A stretch of DNA of 64,000 bases from DSXF01 sp964387495 (GTDB lineage Bacteria; Chloroflexota; Anaerolineae; Anaerolineales; Villigracilaceae). Positions 1 through 9,223 of the stretch are shown here, piece by piece. Numbering within the stretch: the first letter of the stretch is position 1; each line of letters opens with the position of its first letter. The stretch covers positions 14,860-78,859 of the forward strand of contig CAYLXB010000007.1 of the NCBI GenBank assembly GCA_964387495.1. The letters run 5' to 3'. Both the position numbers and the translations under genes were made by a program. Below the pieces are notes generated by a model, which was not told where the DNA came from, did not search any database, and was given only the letters and a program-made list of their open reading frames with translations.

Positions 1-1326
1 CGCGTCCCCCGCAGGGTGGAGGACATGCCGCCTGCTGCCGTGGGGGAATGGGACCCCCTGCCCGAACCGCCCGCCGGCGGCTGGGAGGTGACGACCATCC
101 TGGCCTGCGGCCTGGCCCAGGACCCTGCCGGGCTCATCGAAGCCGTGCGCCGCGCCAACCCGGCGCTGGCCGGGCGCTGCCTGGACGAAGCCGGGATCGA
201 GCAGCCCGAGGCCGTGCTGACGGAGACCCGCCAGGACCTGCTGGCTGACCTGTACGACCCAACGATCCACCTGCGCGCCCGCCTGCAGGCTGGTTTCATC
301 CTGGGGCGCATCGGCGACCCGCGCTTCCAGCCCCGGGAAGTGAACGGCGTAAAGGTCATCCTGCCGGAGATGCTGCCCGTGCCGGGGGGCACCTACCTGA
401 TCGGCAGCGCGGCGGATGATAAAGACGCCATTGATGGTGAACATCCCCAGCATCAGGTGGAACTGCCCGCCTTCTGGATCGGCAAATGGCCGGTGACCAA
501 CGCCGAATACGCCTGCTTTATGGCCGCCGGAGGCTACCAGGACGAGCAGTACTGGCAGACGGAACTGGCAAAGCGCTGGCTGAAAGGCGAGGATGTAGCC
601 GGTGGTCAATTCAAAGCATGGCTGGATATTTGGAAAGCTTTGCAAAAAATAGATGATATTCAGAACGCACTGGAACAAACTGGTAATTTCCCGCCTGAGG
701 AAATTGAAATACTCGAACGGGTTGCTGGTTTGAGCGAAGGTGAATTTATGTCTTGGGTATCCAAGAACCTTGGAGAGAAATCCCGTTCCGCCCCTGAATT
801 TTGGGACGACCCGAGATATAACAACCCCTCCCAGCCGGTGGTGGGGGTCACCTGGTTCGAAGCGCAGGCTTACTGCGCCTGGCTTTCGGCTGTCAGGAGG
901 CGGGAATACCGCCTGCCGGCGGAAGTCGAGTGGGAAGCCGCGGCGCGCGGCCGGCCTGCCCGTAAAAAGGCCCGGCTGTATCCCTGGGGGGAGGATTGGG
1001 AGCCTGGCAGGGCCAACAGCCTCGAAGGCCGGGTGCTGAAACCCTCGCCGGTGGGGGCGTACGCTGCCGCAGGCGGGAACGGCCCGTTTGGGGCGGAAGA
1101 CCAATCCGGCAACGTCTGGAACTGGACCTCCAGCCTGTACCTGCCCTACCCCTGCGACCCTGCCAAAAGCGAGTTGCCGGAGGCCGAGGGGGAACGTGTT
1201 CTGCGCGGCGGGTCCTGGAACGGCTATCGCAGGAACGTGCGCTGTGCGTACCGCCTCGGGTCCGTCCCCGTCAACTTCGACCTCCTTGTTGGGTTTCGTC
1301 TTTTTTCCCCTGGCTCATATTCCTGA
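1..1326 (+). CDS. SUMF1/formylglycine-generating-enzyme-like domain protein, 5' partial
   Basis: The frame is open to the window edge, so the N-terminus is missing; the first possible start inside is a GTG at 16. The first ~105 visible residues are helical and resemble the HEAT-like linker that joins NACHT/STAND NTPases to SUMF1 domains (IGDPRFQPREV). The SUMF1 fold follows, with GGTYLIGS, PVTNAEYACFM, YPWG, GNVWNWTSSLY, RVLRGGSWNGYRRNVRCAYR and GFRLF. Only one cysteine lies in the catalytic stretch, whereas true formylglycine-generating enzymes use a pair, so oxidase activity is doubtful and a binding role is more likely. Residues ~190-262 are an unusually long helical insertion encoded by much AT-richer DNA than the flanks. 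Identification as the tail of a NACHT protein is inference. Confidence 0.8.
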   Translation, partial: RVPRRVEDMPPAAVGEWDPLPEPPAGGWEVTTILACGLAQDPAGLIEAVRRANPALAGRCLDEAGIEQPEAVLTETRQDLLADLYDPTIHLRARLQAGFILGRIGDPRFQPREVNGVKVILPEMLPVPGGTYLIGSAADDKDAIDGEHPQHQVELPAFWIGKWPVTNAEYACFMAAGGYQDEQYWQTELAKRWLKGEDVAGGQFKAWLDIWKALQKIDDIQNALEQTGNFPPEEIEILERVAGLSEGEFMSWVSKNLGEKSRSAPEFWDDPRYNNPSQPVVGVTWFEAQAYCAWLSAVRRREYRLPAEVEWEAAARGRPARKKARLYPWGEDWEPGRANSLEGRVLKPSPVGAYAAAGGNGPFGAEDQSGNVWNWTSSLYLPYPCDPAKSELPEAEGERVLRGGSWNGYRRNVRCAYRLGSVPVNFDLLVGFRLFSPGSYS

Positions 1327-1440
1327 GTGCTGCCTGCTGGCTTCTGCTTTCTGCGAACTGGATCCTGGCGCAGGGTTTCTCCCCTCGAGTTGCGCCGCGA
1401 TGGGAGACACCCTGCACCGATTAAACGCGTAAAATTCGAT

Positions 1441-1481
1441 TTTGACAAAAGCCCCGAAGATCCGATGAGACCTTCGGGGCT
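1441..1481 (-). terminator. Rho-independent terminator of the aldo/keto reductase gene
   Basis: Ten-base-pair stem AGCCCCGAAG (1450-1459) with CTTCGGGGCT (1472-1481), followed on the minus strand by TTTTGTCAAAA. It lies 19 bases past the stop codon of the reductase gene. Confidence 0.85.
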
Positions 1482-1499
1482 TATTCGGTTCCCGCCGTG

Positions 1500-2435
1500 C
1501 TATCTCGTCACCGCCTCGCTCGCTTCGTCCAGTTTTGCCACTTCCTCTTCCGTCAGGCGCCAGCCCAGGGCGCCGGCGTTCATGCTGGCCTGGTCCACGT
1601 TTTTGGCGCCGGGGATCGGCAGGGCGCCCTTGCAGATGCACCAGTTCAGGGCCACCTGGGCCGGGGTCTTGCTCTCGTGTTCGCGGCCCAGTTCGGTCAT
1701 CAGGTGCAGCAGCGGCTTCAGGCGCTTGAGCGCGGGGGCGTACTTGCGCCCGCGCAGCCCCGGCGGCGGGTTCTCCGGACTGTATTTGCCGGTCAGCAGG
1801 CCCATCGCCAGCGGGCTGTAGGCGATCACCCGGATGCCCAGTTCCTGGCAGCGCCGGAACAGGCCGTTCTTCTCGATCTGCCGGTTCAACAGGTTGTACT
1901 CCACCTGGTTCGAAGCCAGCGGGATGCCGCGCCGCTCCAGCGCCGCATAGGCCCGCATCATCTGCGTGTGATTGTAGTTCGAGACGCCCACCGTGCGCGT
2001 CAGGCCCCGCTGCACGGCTTCGGCCATGGCGCTCATCCACTTTTCGATCGAGATGGGCGGGAACGGCCAGTGCATCTGGTACAGGTCCACGCAGTCCATC
2101 CCCAGGCGCTCCAGGCTGTTCTTCAGGCTGCGCAGCAGGAAGGCCGGCCCCGGCCGCCAGGGGAAGGGCATGAACTTGGTCGCGACCAGGATGGGCAGGT
2201 CGGTCTCCTTCAGCAGCTGGCCCAGGATGCGCTCCGACTGGCCGTTGCCGTAGACCTCGGCCGTATCCACCAGGCGGATGCCCTGGGCGAGCGTGGCGGC
2301 AAAAGCCTGCCGGATGGCGTCCAGGTTGTAATCACTGCCGTAATCCCAAACGACCCGGTCCCCCCATTGCCAGGCTCCCAGCCCCATTTCGATGGCGTGC
2401 AGGAAGCGCGTTTCGGTGTTGGCGGCGTTGTCCAT
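1500..2435 (-). CDS. Aldo/keto reductase
   Basis: A 311-residue NADPH-dependent aldo/keto reductase of the soluble TIM-barrel family. Visible family motifs are GIRLVDTAEVYGNGQSE with the catalytic Asp and Tyr, ATKF with the Lys, a His in YQMHWP, GVSNYNHTQMM, and the cofactor-binding stretch near ALPIPGAKNVDQ. The ATG at 2435 is chosen because GGAGGG lies eight bases upstream and the barrel begins right after it; an in-frame extension to 2570 has no family-like sequence. It is a single-gene unit with its own terminator, divergent from rnc. Substrate cannot be told from sequence. Confidence 0.9.
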   Translation of the reverse strand: MDNAANTETRFLHAIEMGLGAWQWGDRVVWDYGSDYNLDAIRQAFAATLAQGIRLVDTAEVYGNGQSERILGQLLKETDLPILVATKFMPFPWRPGPAFLLRSLKNSLERLGMDCVDLYQMHWPFPPISIEKWMSAMAEAVQRGLTRTVGVSNYNHTQMMRAYAALERRGIPLASNQVEYNLLNRQIEKNGLFRRCQELGIRVIAYSPLAMGLLTGKYSPENPPPGLRGRKYAPALKRLKPLLHLMTELGREHESKTPAQVALNWCICKGALPIPGAKNVDQASMNAGALGWRLTEEEVAKLDEASEAVTR

Positions 2436-2584
2436 AGCGGTGCCCTCCATTGGCGTCGGTTTCACCGATTGTACCCCCAAGCCGGGGGAAGGACAATGCG
2501 GGTTTGGGGTGTTTCCGGGTTCGCTCCCCATAGGCAACCCGCTCAAATGCGGGTAAAATCGGGGACACAACTACTGAGGAACTG

Positions 2585-3370
2585 ATGGAACGCGAGTCGC
2601 CCCCGGTTCGGTCGAGCGACTGGCGCCCCCTGAGTTCCGGGGAGGTTCCCTTGTCTTTCGACGAAAATCATACCGGCGAGACCGAGTCGCCTGCGGAGCT
2701 GGTCCGGCGCCTGGGCCTGCCGTTCCAAAATCTGCACCTGCTGGCGCGTGCCCTGACCCACCGCTCCTACGTCAACGAGCATCCCGAGATCCTCGAAGAC
2801 AACGAGCGCCTGGAATTCCTGGGGGATGCCGTGCTCGACTTCATGGTCGGCGCCTGGCTGTATAACCGCTGCCCGGAGATGGCCGAAGGCGACCTGACCC
2901 GCATGCGCTCGGCGATTGTGCGCACCGAGCAGCTGGCCGAATTCGCCCGCAGCCTGAACCTGGGCGCGGCCATGCGCCTGGGGCGCGGCGAACTGGCCGC
3001 CGGCGGGCGGGAACGGCCCCTGCTGCTGTGCGCCACCTTCGAAGCCCTGGTGGGTGCCCTCTACCTGCAGGGCGGCATCCCGGTCGTGGAAGCCTTCATC
3101 TTTCCCATGCTCGAGCAGGTGCGCGACAGCCTGACCACCCGGGCGGACATCTTCGACGCCAAGAGCCGCCTGCAGGAATGGGCCCAGGCGCAGAGGCTGG
3201 GCACCCCGCATTATGTGACCATCGAAACCAACGGCCCCGACCACGCCCGCATCTTCGAGGTGGAGGTGCACGTCAACGGCCAGGCCTGCGGGCGGGGCAG
3301 CGGCCCCAGCAAGCAGATCGCCGCCCAGGCCGCCGCGCGCCAGGCCATCGAAAGCCTCGGCGTGCCGTAA
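2585..3370 (+). CDS. rnc: Ribonuclease III
   Basis: Double-strand-specific endoribonuclease that processes rRNA and mRNA precursors. The 261-residue protein has the RNase III signature NERLEFLGDAVLDF at ~76-89, the second acidic cluster in ATFEALVGALYLQGG, and a C-terminal double-stranded-RNA-binding domain from ~190. A ~35-residue N-terminal extension precedes the catalytic domain. The ATG is preceded by TGAGGAACTG, with a TAAAAT -10-like box at 2554-2559. The smc gene follows 34 bases later; an rnc-smc pair is common in many bacterial phyla, which suggests co-transcription. Confidence 0.97.
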   Translation: MERESPPVRSSDWRPLSSGEVPLSFDENHTGETESPAELVRRLGLPFQNLHLLARALTHRSYVNEHPEILEDNERLEFLGDAVLDFMVGAWLYNRCPEMAEGDLTRMRSAIVRTEQLAEFARSLNLGAAMRLGRGELAAGGRERPLLLCATFEALVGALYLQGGIPVVEAFIFPMLEQVRDSLTTRADIFDAKSRLQEWAQAQRLGTPHYVTIETNGPDHARIFEVEVHVNGQACGRGSGPSKQIAAQAAARQAIESLGVP

Positions 3371-3404
3371 TCCAAACCCTGAAATCCGAAATCGAAAACC
3401 TCTC

Positions 3405-6400
3405 ATGCCTCTCCTGCTTAAATCCCTCGAACTGCACGGCTACAAGACCTTCGCCTCGCGCACCCTGTTCGAATTTGGCGACGGCATCACCGCCATTGTC
3501 GGGCCGAACGGCTCGGGCAAATCCAACATCGCCGACGCCCTGCGCTGGGTGCTGGGGGAGCAGTCCTACAGCCTGCTGCGCGCCAAGAAGACCGAGGATA
3601 TGATCTTCGCCGGCTCGGAGGGACGCACGCGGGCGGGCATGGCCTCCGCCACCGTCATCTTCGACAACAGCAGCGGCTGGCTGCCGGTGGATTTCAGCGA
3701 GGTGGCCCTGGCCCGGCGCGCCTACCGGGACGGCCGCAACGAATACCTGCTCAACGGCCAGCAGGTGCGCCTGCGCGAGATCAACGAACTCCTGGCCCAG
3801 TCCGGCCTTTCGGAGCGCACCTACACCATCCTCGGCCAGGGGCTGGTGGATGCCTCGCTGGCCCTCAAGGCCGATGAACGCCGCCGCCTGTTCGAGGAGG
3901 CTGCCGGGGTGGGGCTTTACCGCACCCGCCGCGAGGAGGCCCTGCGCCGCCTGGAGACCACCGAACGCAACCTGGAACGCGTCCAGGACATCCTCGCCGA
4001 ACTCGAGCCGCGCCTGCGCAGCCTGGAGCGCCAGGCCCGCCGGGCTTTGGAATACGGCCAGATGCAGAACGACCTGCGCCTGCTGCTGCGCGACTGGTAC
4101 GGCTACCACTGGCACCGCGCCCAGAAGGAACTGGCCGGGAGCCGGGAGGTGGCCCGCCAGCAGGAGGCCGCCCTGCGCGAGTCGCGCCAGGCCTTCCAGA
4201 ACAGCCAGCAGCGGGGCGCCGCCTTCCGGGAGAGCGTGCAGGCCCTGCGGGCGCGCCTGAACGCCTGGCACCGGCAATCTTCGGACCTGCACACCCGGCG
4301 CGAGGCTGCCAGCCGCGAACTGGCCGTGCTGGAAGAGCGCCGCCGCTCCCTGCTGGAAAGCCGCCAGTCGCTGGCCGGCGAGCAGGAACGCCTGGCCGAC
4401 GAGGCCGCTGCCCTGCAGGAGAAACTGGTGGAGGCCGTCAAGGAAGTGGAACGCCAGGAGGCCGAGCATGCCGAGGCGCGCAGCCAGTTGAGCGCGGCCC
4501 AATCGGCCCTGCAGACCCGCCAGGCCGAGCGCGCCGCCGTGGACGAAAAACTGCAGGCCGCCCGCCAGCTGGTCAGCAGCCTGCACGCCCGCCGTGCCGA
4601 GCAGAAGGCCCGCCAGGACGAATTCACCTCCCGACTGGAAGGTCTGCAGAAGCGCCTGGCCGAGAGCGAGCAGGCCATCCAGAACGCGGCCCAGGCCGCC
4701 CGCCAGGCCGAGGCGCGCCACCAGGCGGCTGCCGCGGCGCGGACTGCCGCGGAGAAGGACCTGCAGGAGGCCGAGACCGCCCTGCAAGCCCACAGCGAAC
4801 AGACCGCCGCCCTGGAGTCGATCCGGCGCCAGAAACAGGAACAGCGTGCCGCCCTGCATGCCGGGCAGGCCCGCCTGGCTGCCCAGTTCGAGGTGCTCCA
4901 GCAGGCCGAGCAGTCCCTGGCCGGCTACGGCGAAGGCGCCCGTTTCCTGCTGGAGGCGGTCCGCCAGAGCCGCCTGCGGGGCACGCGCGGCGCCCTGAGC
5001 GCGGCCCTGGACGTGCCGGCCGAGTACGAGACGGCCATCGCTGCGGCCCTGGGCGAGCACCTGGAGGCCGTGCTGCTCGAATCGGGGCAGGATGCCGAAC
5101 AGGCCCTGCAGCTGCTCGAGCAGGATGCCGCCGGGCGGGCTGCGCTCCTGCCGCTCGAATGGCTGGCCGGCCTGACTGCGCTCAGGCCTCCCAAAGACGA
5201 AGCCTGCCTGGGCCTGGCGGCGGAGCTGGTCAAAGCCCCTGCGGCCCTGCGCCCGGCGGTGGAGCTGCTGCTCGGCCAGGTGCTGGTGGTGCGCGACCGT
5301 ACCGCCGCCCGCCGTCTGCTCCAGGGGCAGCCCGCCCATGTGCGCGTCGTCACTTTACGCGGCGAGGTCTTCCGGGCAGACGGGCTGGTGCTGGCGGGCA
5401 AGGCCGCCCTCTCCGGCAGCCTGAGCCGGCCGCGCCAAAAGCGGGAACTGCAGCAATCCCTGGACGAGGCAGGCGAGCGCCTGTCTGCCCTGGACCGGGA
5501 ACTTGAGCGTCTGTCTGCCCAGCTGGAGGAGGCCCGCCGCAGGCAGGCCGGGCTGGAAGAATCCCGGCGGGGCCTGCGCCGGTCGCTGGAGGAGCAGCGC
5601 GCCGCCGAGCGCCAGGCGTCCCTGGAATTCGAATCCGCCCGCCGCCAGCACGAGTGGCAGCAGTCCCAGCAGGCCCAGTCCCGGGCCGAGGCGGAACACC
5701 TGGATGCCGAGCGCCGGCGTGTGCAGGCTGCCCAGGCCGACCTGGAAACCAGGCTGTCCCAGTCCATGGAGTCGGTGCGTCTGCTGGCAGCGGACTTGGC
5801 CGGGCTGGTGCTGGACGAAGCCCAGGAGCAGGTGGCCTACTGGGGTACGCGGGCTGCGGTCGCGGCGCGCGCCCTGGAGGATGCGCATGCCCGCCAGGCG
5901 GAGCGCGCCCAAGCCTCCCAGCGCCTCAAGGAGCAGGGACTGGGCCTCCAGCGCCGCCTGCAGGAGGCCGCCGGGTCGCTGACCGGGCTGGAGGCGCAGA
6001 AGGAATCGCTCCGCCAGAGCGAGGCGGACCTGAACGGGCAGCTTGCCGCGCTCCAGGTGCAGATCGAGCCTGCCGAGAAGGAGCTGGAGACGGCCGAAGG
6101 GCAGGAAGCGCACTTCCAGGAGCAGGAGTCGGCAGCCCAGCGGGCCCTCTCCACTGCCGAGCGCACCACGGCCCAGGCCCAGATGGAGCTGACCCGCCGC
6201 CAGGAGGCCCTGACCACCCTGCGCCAGCGCATCGAGGATGATTTCGGACTGGTCTCCTTCGCCTATGAGAGCTCCATCGAAGGCGCCGTGCCCCTGCCGC
6301 TGGACGGCATGGTCGAGCAGCTGCCGGTCCTGACCGAACTGCCGCCCGATCTGGAGACGCACTTGACCCAGCAGCGCGCCCAGCTGCGCCGCATGGGGCC

Positions 6401-7019
6401 GATCAACCCGGAGGCCCGCCAGGAATACGACGCCGAGCACGACCGCTACGAGTTCATGACCAGCCAGGTGGCCGACCTGCACAAGGCCGAGGCCGACCTG
6501 CACGAGGTCATCGCCGAGCTGGATGAACTCACCAAGCAGGAGTTCCAGAAGACCTTCCAGGCGGTGGACCGCGAGTTCCGCGAGATCTTCGTGCGCCTGT
6601 TCGGCGGCGGTTCGGCGCGCCTGGCCCTGACCGACCCGGAGAACCTGGTCGAGACCGGGATCGAGATCGAAGCGCGCCTGCCCGGGCGCCGTGAGCAGGG
6701 ACTGGCACTGCTCTCGGGCGGCGAACGCAGCCTGACCGCCATCGCCCTGGTCTTTGCCCTGCTCAAGGTCTCGCCCACGCCGGTCTGCGTGATGGACGAG
6801 GTGGACGCCATGCTCGACGAGGCCAACGTCGGCCGCTTCCGCGACCTGCTGGCCGAGTTGGGCCGCGAGACGCAGTTCATCATCGTCACCCACAACCGCA
6901 ACACCGTCCAGGCGGCGGATGTGATCTACGGCATCACCATGGGCCGCGATTCTGCCAGCCAGATGATCAGCCTGAAACTGGACGAGGTCAGCGACGAGAT
7001 GCTCGGCACGCGCGGCTAG
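3405..7019 (+). CDS. smc: Chromosome segregation protein SMC
   Basis: ATPase core of the SMC-ScpAB condensin that compacts and segregates the nucleoid. At 1204 residues it has full family length. The Walker A GPNGSGKSN is at ~33-41 in the N-terminal half-head, followed by a long Ala/Glu/Arg/Gln-rich coiled coil. The hinge lies at ~510-670, around GARFLLEAVRQSRLRGTRGA. A second coiled coil follows, then the C-terminal half-head with signature LLSGGERSLTAIAL and Walker B VCVMDEVDAML. The arms use very repetitive GC-rich codons, which open long spurious frames on the opposite strand. The scpA and scpB partners are not in the window. Confidence 0.98.
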   Translation: MPLLLKSLELHGYKTFASRTLFEFGDGITAIVGPNGSGKSNIADALRWVLGEQSYSLLRAKKTEDMIFAGSEGRTRAGMASATVIFDNSSGWLPVDFSEVALARRAYRDGRNEYLLNGQQVRLREINELLAQSGLSERTYTILGQGLVDASLALKADERRRLFEEAAGVGLYRTRREEALRRLETTERNLERVQDILAELEPRLRSLERQARRALEYGQMQNDLRLLLRDWYGYHWHRAQKELAGSREVARQQEAALRESRQAFQNSQQRGAAFRESVQALRARLNAWHRQSSDLHTRREAASRELAVLEERRRSLLESRQSLAGEQERLADEAAALQEKLVEAVKEVERQEAEHAEARSQLSAAQSALQTRQAERAAVDEKLQAARQLVSSLHARRAEQKARQDEFTSRLEGLQKRLAESEQAIQNAAQAARQAEARHQAAAAARTAAEKDLQEAETALQAHSEQTAALESIRRQKQEQRAALHAGQARLAAQFEVLQQAEQSLAGYGEGARFLLEAVRQSRLRGTRGALSAALDVPAEYETAIAAALGEHLEAVLLESGQDAEQALQLLEQDAAGRAALLPLEWLAGLTALRPPKDEACLGLAAELVKAPAALRPAVELLLGQVLVVRDRTAARRLLQGQPAHVRVVTLRGEVFRADGLVLAGKAALSGSLSRPRQKRELQQSLDEAGERLSALDRELERLSAQLEEARRRQAGLEESRRGLRRSLEEQRAAERQASLEFESARRQHEWQQSQQAQSRAEAEHLDAERRRVQAAQADLETRLSQSMESVRLLAADLAGLVLDEAQEQVAYWGTRAAVAARALEDAHARQAERAQASQRLKEQGLGLQRRLQEAAGSLTGLEAQKESLRQSEADLNGQLAALQVQIEPAEKELETAEGQEAHFQEQESAAQRALSTAERTTAQAQMELTRRQEALTTLRQRIEDDFGLVSFAYESSIEGAVPLPLDGMVEQLPVLTELPPDLETHLTQQRAQLRRMGPINPEARQEYDAEHDRYEFMTSQVADLHKAEADLHEVIAELDELTKQEFQKTFQAVDREFREIFVRLFGGGSARLALTDPENLVETGIEIEARLPGRREQGLALLSGGERSLTAIALVFALLKVSPTPVCVMDEVDAMLDEANVGRFRDLLAELGRETQFIIVTHNRNTVQAADVIYGITMGRDSASQMISLKLDEVSDEMLGTRG

Positions 7020-7041
7020 CGCGCCCCGCCTGCGAAAACAA

Positions 7042-7071
7042 AAACAGCCGCCCCAAACGGGACGGCTGTTT
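7042..7071. terminator. Bidirectional terminator between smc and ppiC-like gene
   Basis: Inverted repeat AAACAGCCG (7042-7050) / CGGCTGTTT (7063-7071) between two convergent genes. The A- and T-rich ends allow it to serve both strands. Confidence 0.8.
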
Positions 7072-7087
7072 CAATTCGGACGTGATT

Positions 7088-8386
7088 TTAGTACGGGATG
7101 CTCTCGACTTGCAGCACCGGGTCCACCGGGGTGTTGTTCCTCCACAACTCGTCATTGGTGGTGATCTCGGCTTCTGCGCGGGTCTCGGCCAGCCATTCGT
7201 CGAAGGCTCTCTGCTGGGCTTCCTTGAATTCGCTGTCGGTCATCGGGCGTTCGTAGCGGCCGAGCACCTGGATGATGTGGTAGCCATAATCGCTCTGCAC
7301 CGGTTCGCCGATTTCGAACAATTTCTGGCTGAGGGCAGCCTGTTCGAAGGCGGGCACCATGGCACCCGTAGTGAACCACCCCAGGTCGCCGCCGGAGTCT
7401 TTCGAGCCGGGGTCCGTGGACACTTCTGCGGCCACGGCCGCGAAGTCCTCGCCCTTCAGCAGGCGCTGGCGGATAACCTGTGCCACTGCCCCGTCTGCGA
7501 CCAGGATGTGCCGCGCCCAGACCATTTGCTGGGTTTTGGGCAGGTCGGCCGTGACGGCTTCGAGCACTTTCTGGTGGAGCACTTGATCCTTGATGGCGTT
7601 CCGGAAATCGGCTTCGCTCATCTTCAGGCTTTTATCATACTCGGTCAGCGCGTCGTCGTAAACCTGCTGGTAACCTTCCAGGGTATAGGGCGTCGCGGTC
7701 GGCTCGGGGGCGCTGGTGGCCGTGGGGCTGGGCACCGCCGTGGGGGTGGCGCTGGGGCCCGGGGTGGGGCTGCCCTGCGGCGTGGCGGTCGGCAGGTCGG
7801 TGGCCGTCGGCGTGATGGTCACGATGGCCAGTTGTTCCGCCGAAAGGGTCGGCGCCGGCATCTCGGTCGAGTAGGGCTGGGGGGTCGGTGTACCGTCGGG
7901 GTAGTAATTGTATTGTGACTGGATTTCCTTCTCGATCTCCTCGTCACTGACGCTGATGCCGCGCTTTTCCGCTTCCTGGCGGACGAGCACATCCCCGATC
8001 AGCGCATCCAGCGCCTCCTGGCCCAGGGCCTGTGCCGCGGCGGAATTCGCACCCAGCTGGTCTGCCACCTGCTGCATGTACTGGGAGGCATCCATGCCCA
8101 GCTGGGAGTAGAACTGGTACATCTGGTACTGCCCGATCAGGTTCTGGCGGTAGGTGCGCACCTTCATCTGGTAGGCCTTCAGGCTTACTTTCTCGCCGTT
8201 GACCGTGGCCACGGGCTTGTACTGCCGCAGCACGTTGATCTCCAGCAGGCCGTAGCCGACGAGCAGGATCGAGGCCAGGATGACGAGACCAGCCACCCAG
8301 CGGATGATGGCCGCCTGCCTGCGCTCACGCTCCAGGCGGGCAATGTGTTTCTTGCTCAGGGTTGCGGGTTTGGGCTTGTTATCCAT
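7088..8386 (-). CDS. Membrane-anchored PpiC-type peptidyl-prolyl isomerase (PrsA/SurA-like foldase)
   Basis: Predicted extracytoplasmic foldase. The 432-residue protein has a basic N-terminus and one membrane helix at ~28-50 (WVAGLVILASILLVGYGLLEI). A SurA-N-like helical region follows at ~55-170, then a Pro/Thr-rich linker at ~175-225 (PTPQPYST, TATPQGSPTPGPSATPT). The parvulin rotamase domain is at ~290-395, with ARHILVADGA, GGDLGWFTTGAMVPAFEQAAL and SDYGYHIIQVLG. It lies 57 bases downstream of rpsR on the same strand; that spacer holds an imperfect hairpin around 8404-8436 that could lower read-through from the ribosomal operon. A role in folding the many exported proteins of this window is inference. 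Confidence 0.9.
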   Translation of the reverse strand: MDNKPKPATLSKKHIARLERERRQAAIIRWVAGLVILASILLVGYGLLEINVLRQYKPVATVNGEKVSLKAYQMKVRTYRQNLIGQYQMYQFYSQLGMDASQYMQQVADQLGANSAAAQALGQEALDALIGDVLVRQEAEKRGISVSDEEIEKEIQSQYNYYPDGTPTPQPYSTEMPAPTLSAEQLAIVTITPTATDLPTATPQGSPTPGPSATPTAVPSPTATSAPEPTATPYTLEGYQQVYDDALTEYDKSLKMSEADFRNAIKDQVLHQKVLEAVTADLPKTQQMVWARHILVADGAVAQVIRQRLLKGEDFAAVAAEVSTDPGSKDSGGDLGWFTTGAMVPAFEQAALSQKLFEIGEPVQSDYGYHIIQVLGRYERPMTDSEFKEAQQRAFDEWLAETRAEAEITTNDELWRNNTPVDPVLQVESIPY

Positions 8387-8443
8387 AGATTTCTCTTATT
8401 GACAGGGCGGGGCATGTCAGGACATACCCTGCGCCCATGCGGC

Positions 8444-8740
8444 CTATGAATAGCCTTCTTCCCAGAATTTGCCGGTATAGGGCAGCAGGGCGATGTAGCG
8501 CGCCTGCTTGACGGCGCCGGCGACCTCGCGCTGGTGTTTGGCGCAGTTGCCGGTCTGGCGCCGGGGACGGATCTTGCCGTCGTCGGTGATGAACCGGCGC
8601 AGCAGATCTGCTTTCTTGTAGTCAATGGTCAGTTGCTTGTCCACGCAGAACTGGCAGACTTTGGGACGCGCAAAATAGCGGCGTTCCTGCGACTGTTCGC
8701 CACTGCCTTCATTTCTTCCACGATCACGATCGTCAGGCAT
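8444..8740 (-). CDS. rpsR: 30S ribosomal protein S18
   Basis: Small-subunit protein that binds 16S rRNA with S6 at the platform. The core is recognisable from RRYFARPKVCQFC, IDYKKADLLRRFITDDGKI, RRQTGNCAKHQREV and KQARYIALLPYT. The first ~20 residues form a charged extension. The cysteines of CQFC and NCAKH recall the zinc-containing form of S18. Start ATG with GGAGAAAACCT upstream. Third gene of the rpsF-ssb-rpsR operon, 24 bases after ssb. Confidence 0.97.
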   Translation of the reverse strand: MPDDRDRGRNEGSGEQSQERRYFARPKVCQFCVDKQLTIDYKKADLLRRFITDDGKIRPRRQTGNCAKHQREVAGAVKQARYIALLPYTGKFWEEGYS

Positions 8741-8764
8741 AGGTTTTCTCCAATTACTCCGTTC

Positions 8765-9181
8765 CTAGAACGGGAACTCATCATCTTCGCCGGCCGCCCG
8801 GCCGTTCTCTTCCGTGCCCGCTTCCTCGTGGGCCTGGTTATTTTCACGGCGTTCGCCGAGCATCATCATCTCGCTGGCGACGATTTCGATGCTGGTGTGC
8901 TTGATGCCTTCCTTGTCATCCCAGCGGCGGGTCTGCAGGCGGCCTTCGATATACACTTGCTGTCCCTTGGTCAGGTGTTGTTTGCAAATTTCCGCCAGGT
9001 TGCCCCAGGTGACAATGTTAAACCATTCAGTTTCGGCGTGGCGCTCGCCATCCGCAGTGTTCCACGAGCGGGGGACCGCCACCAAAAACGTGGTCACTGG
9101 TCGGCCGGAGGGGGTGTAACGCATTTCCGGTTCCCGGCCCAGCTGGCCAATGATCATCACTTTGTTTAAGCCTCGGCTCAT
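8765..9181 (-). CDS. ssb: Single-stranded DNA-binding protein
   Basis: Binds and protects single-stranded DNA in replication, repair and recombination. The OB fold covers ~1-105, with RGLNKVMIIGQLGREPEMRYTPSGRPVT, FNIVTWGNLAEIC and KGQQVYIEGRLQTRRW. A short acidic linker leads to the protein-interaction tip DDEFPF at the C-terminus. At 138 residues it is on the short side. The ATG follows GTGAGGAGAACTTT. Its place between rpsF and rpsR is the classic bacterial arrangement. Confidence 0.97.
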   Translation of the reverse strand: MSRGLNKVMIIGQLGREPEMRYTPSGRPVTTFLVAVPRSWNTADGERHAETEWFNIVTWGNLAEICKQHLTKGQQVYIEGRLQTRRWDDKEGIKHTSIEIVASEMMMLGERRENNQAHEEAGTEENGRAAGEDDEFPF

Positions 9182-9223
9182 AAAGTTCTCCTCACAAAAA
9201 CTGACCGGGCAAGGACATCTTGA

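Noticed and set aside
1..1326. True formylglycine-generating enzyme
   Set aside because: The catalytic cysteine pair is not present and no sulfatase gene is in the window.
3273..5339. 688-residue open frame antisense to smc
   Set aside because: Shadow frame caused by GC-rich coiled-coil codons of smc; low-complexity sequence without domain marks.
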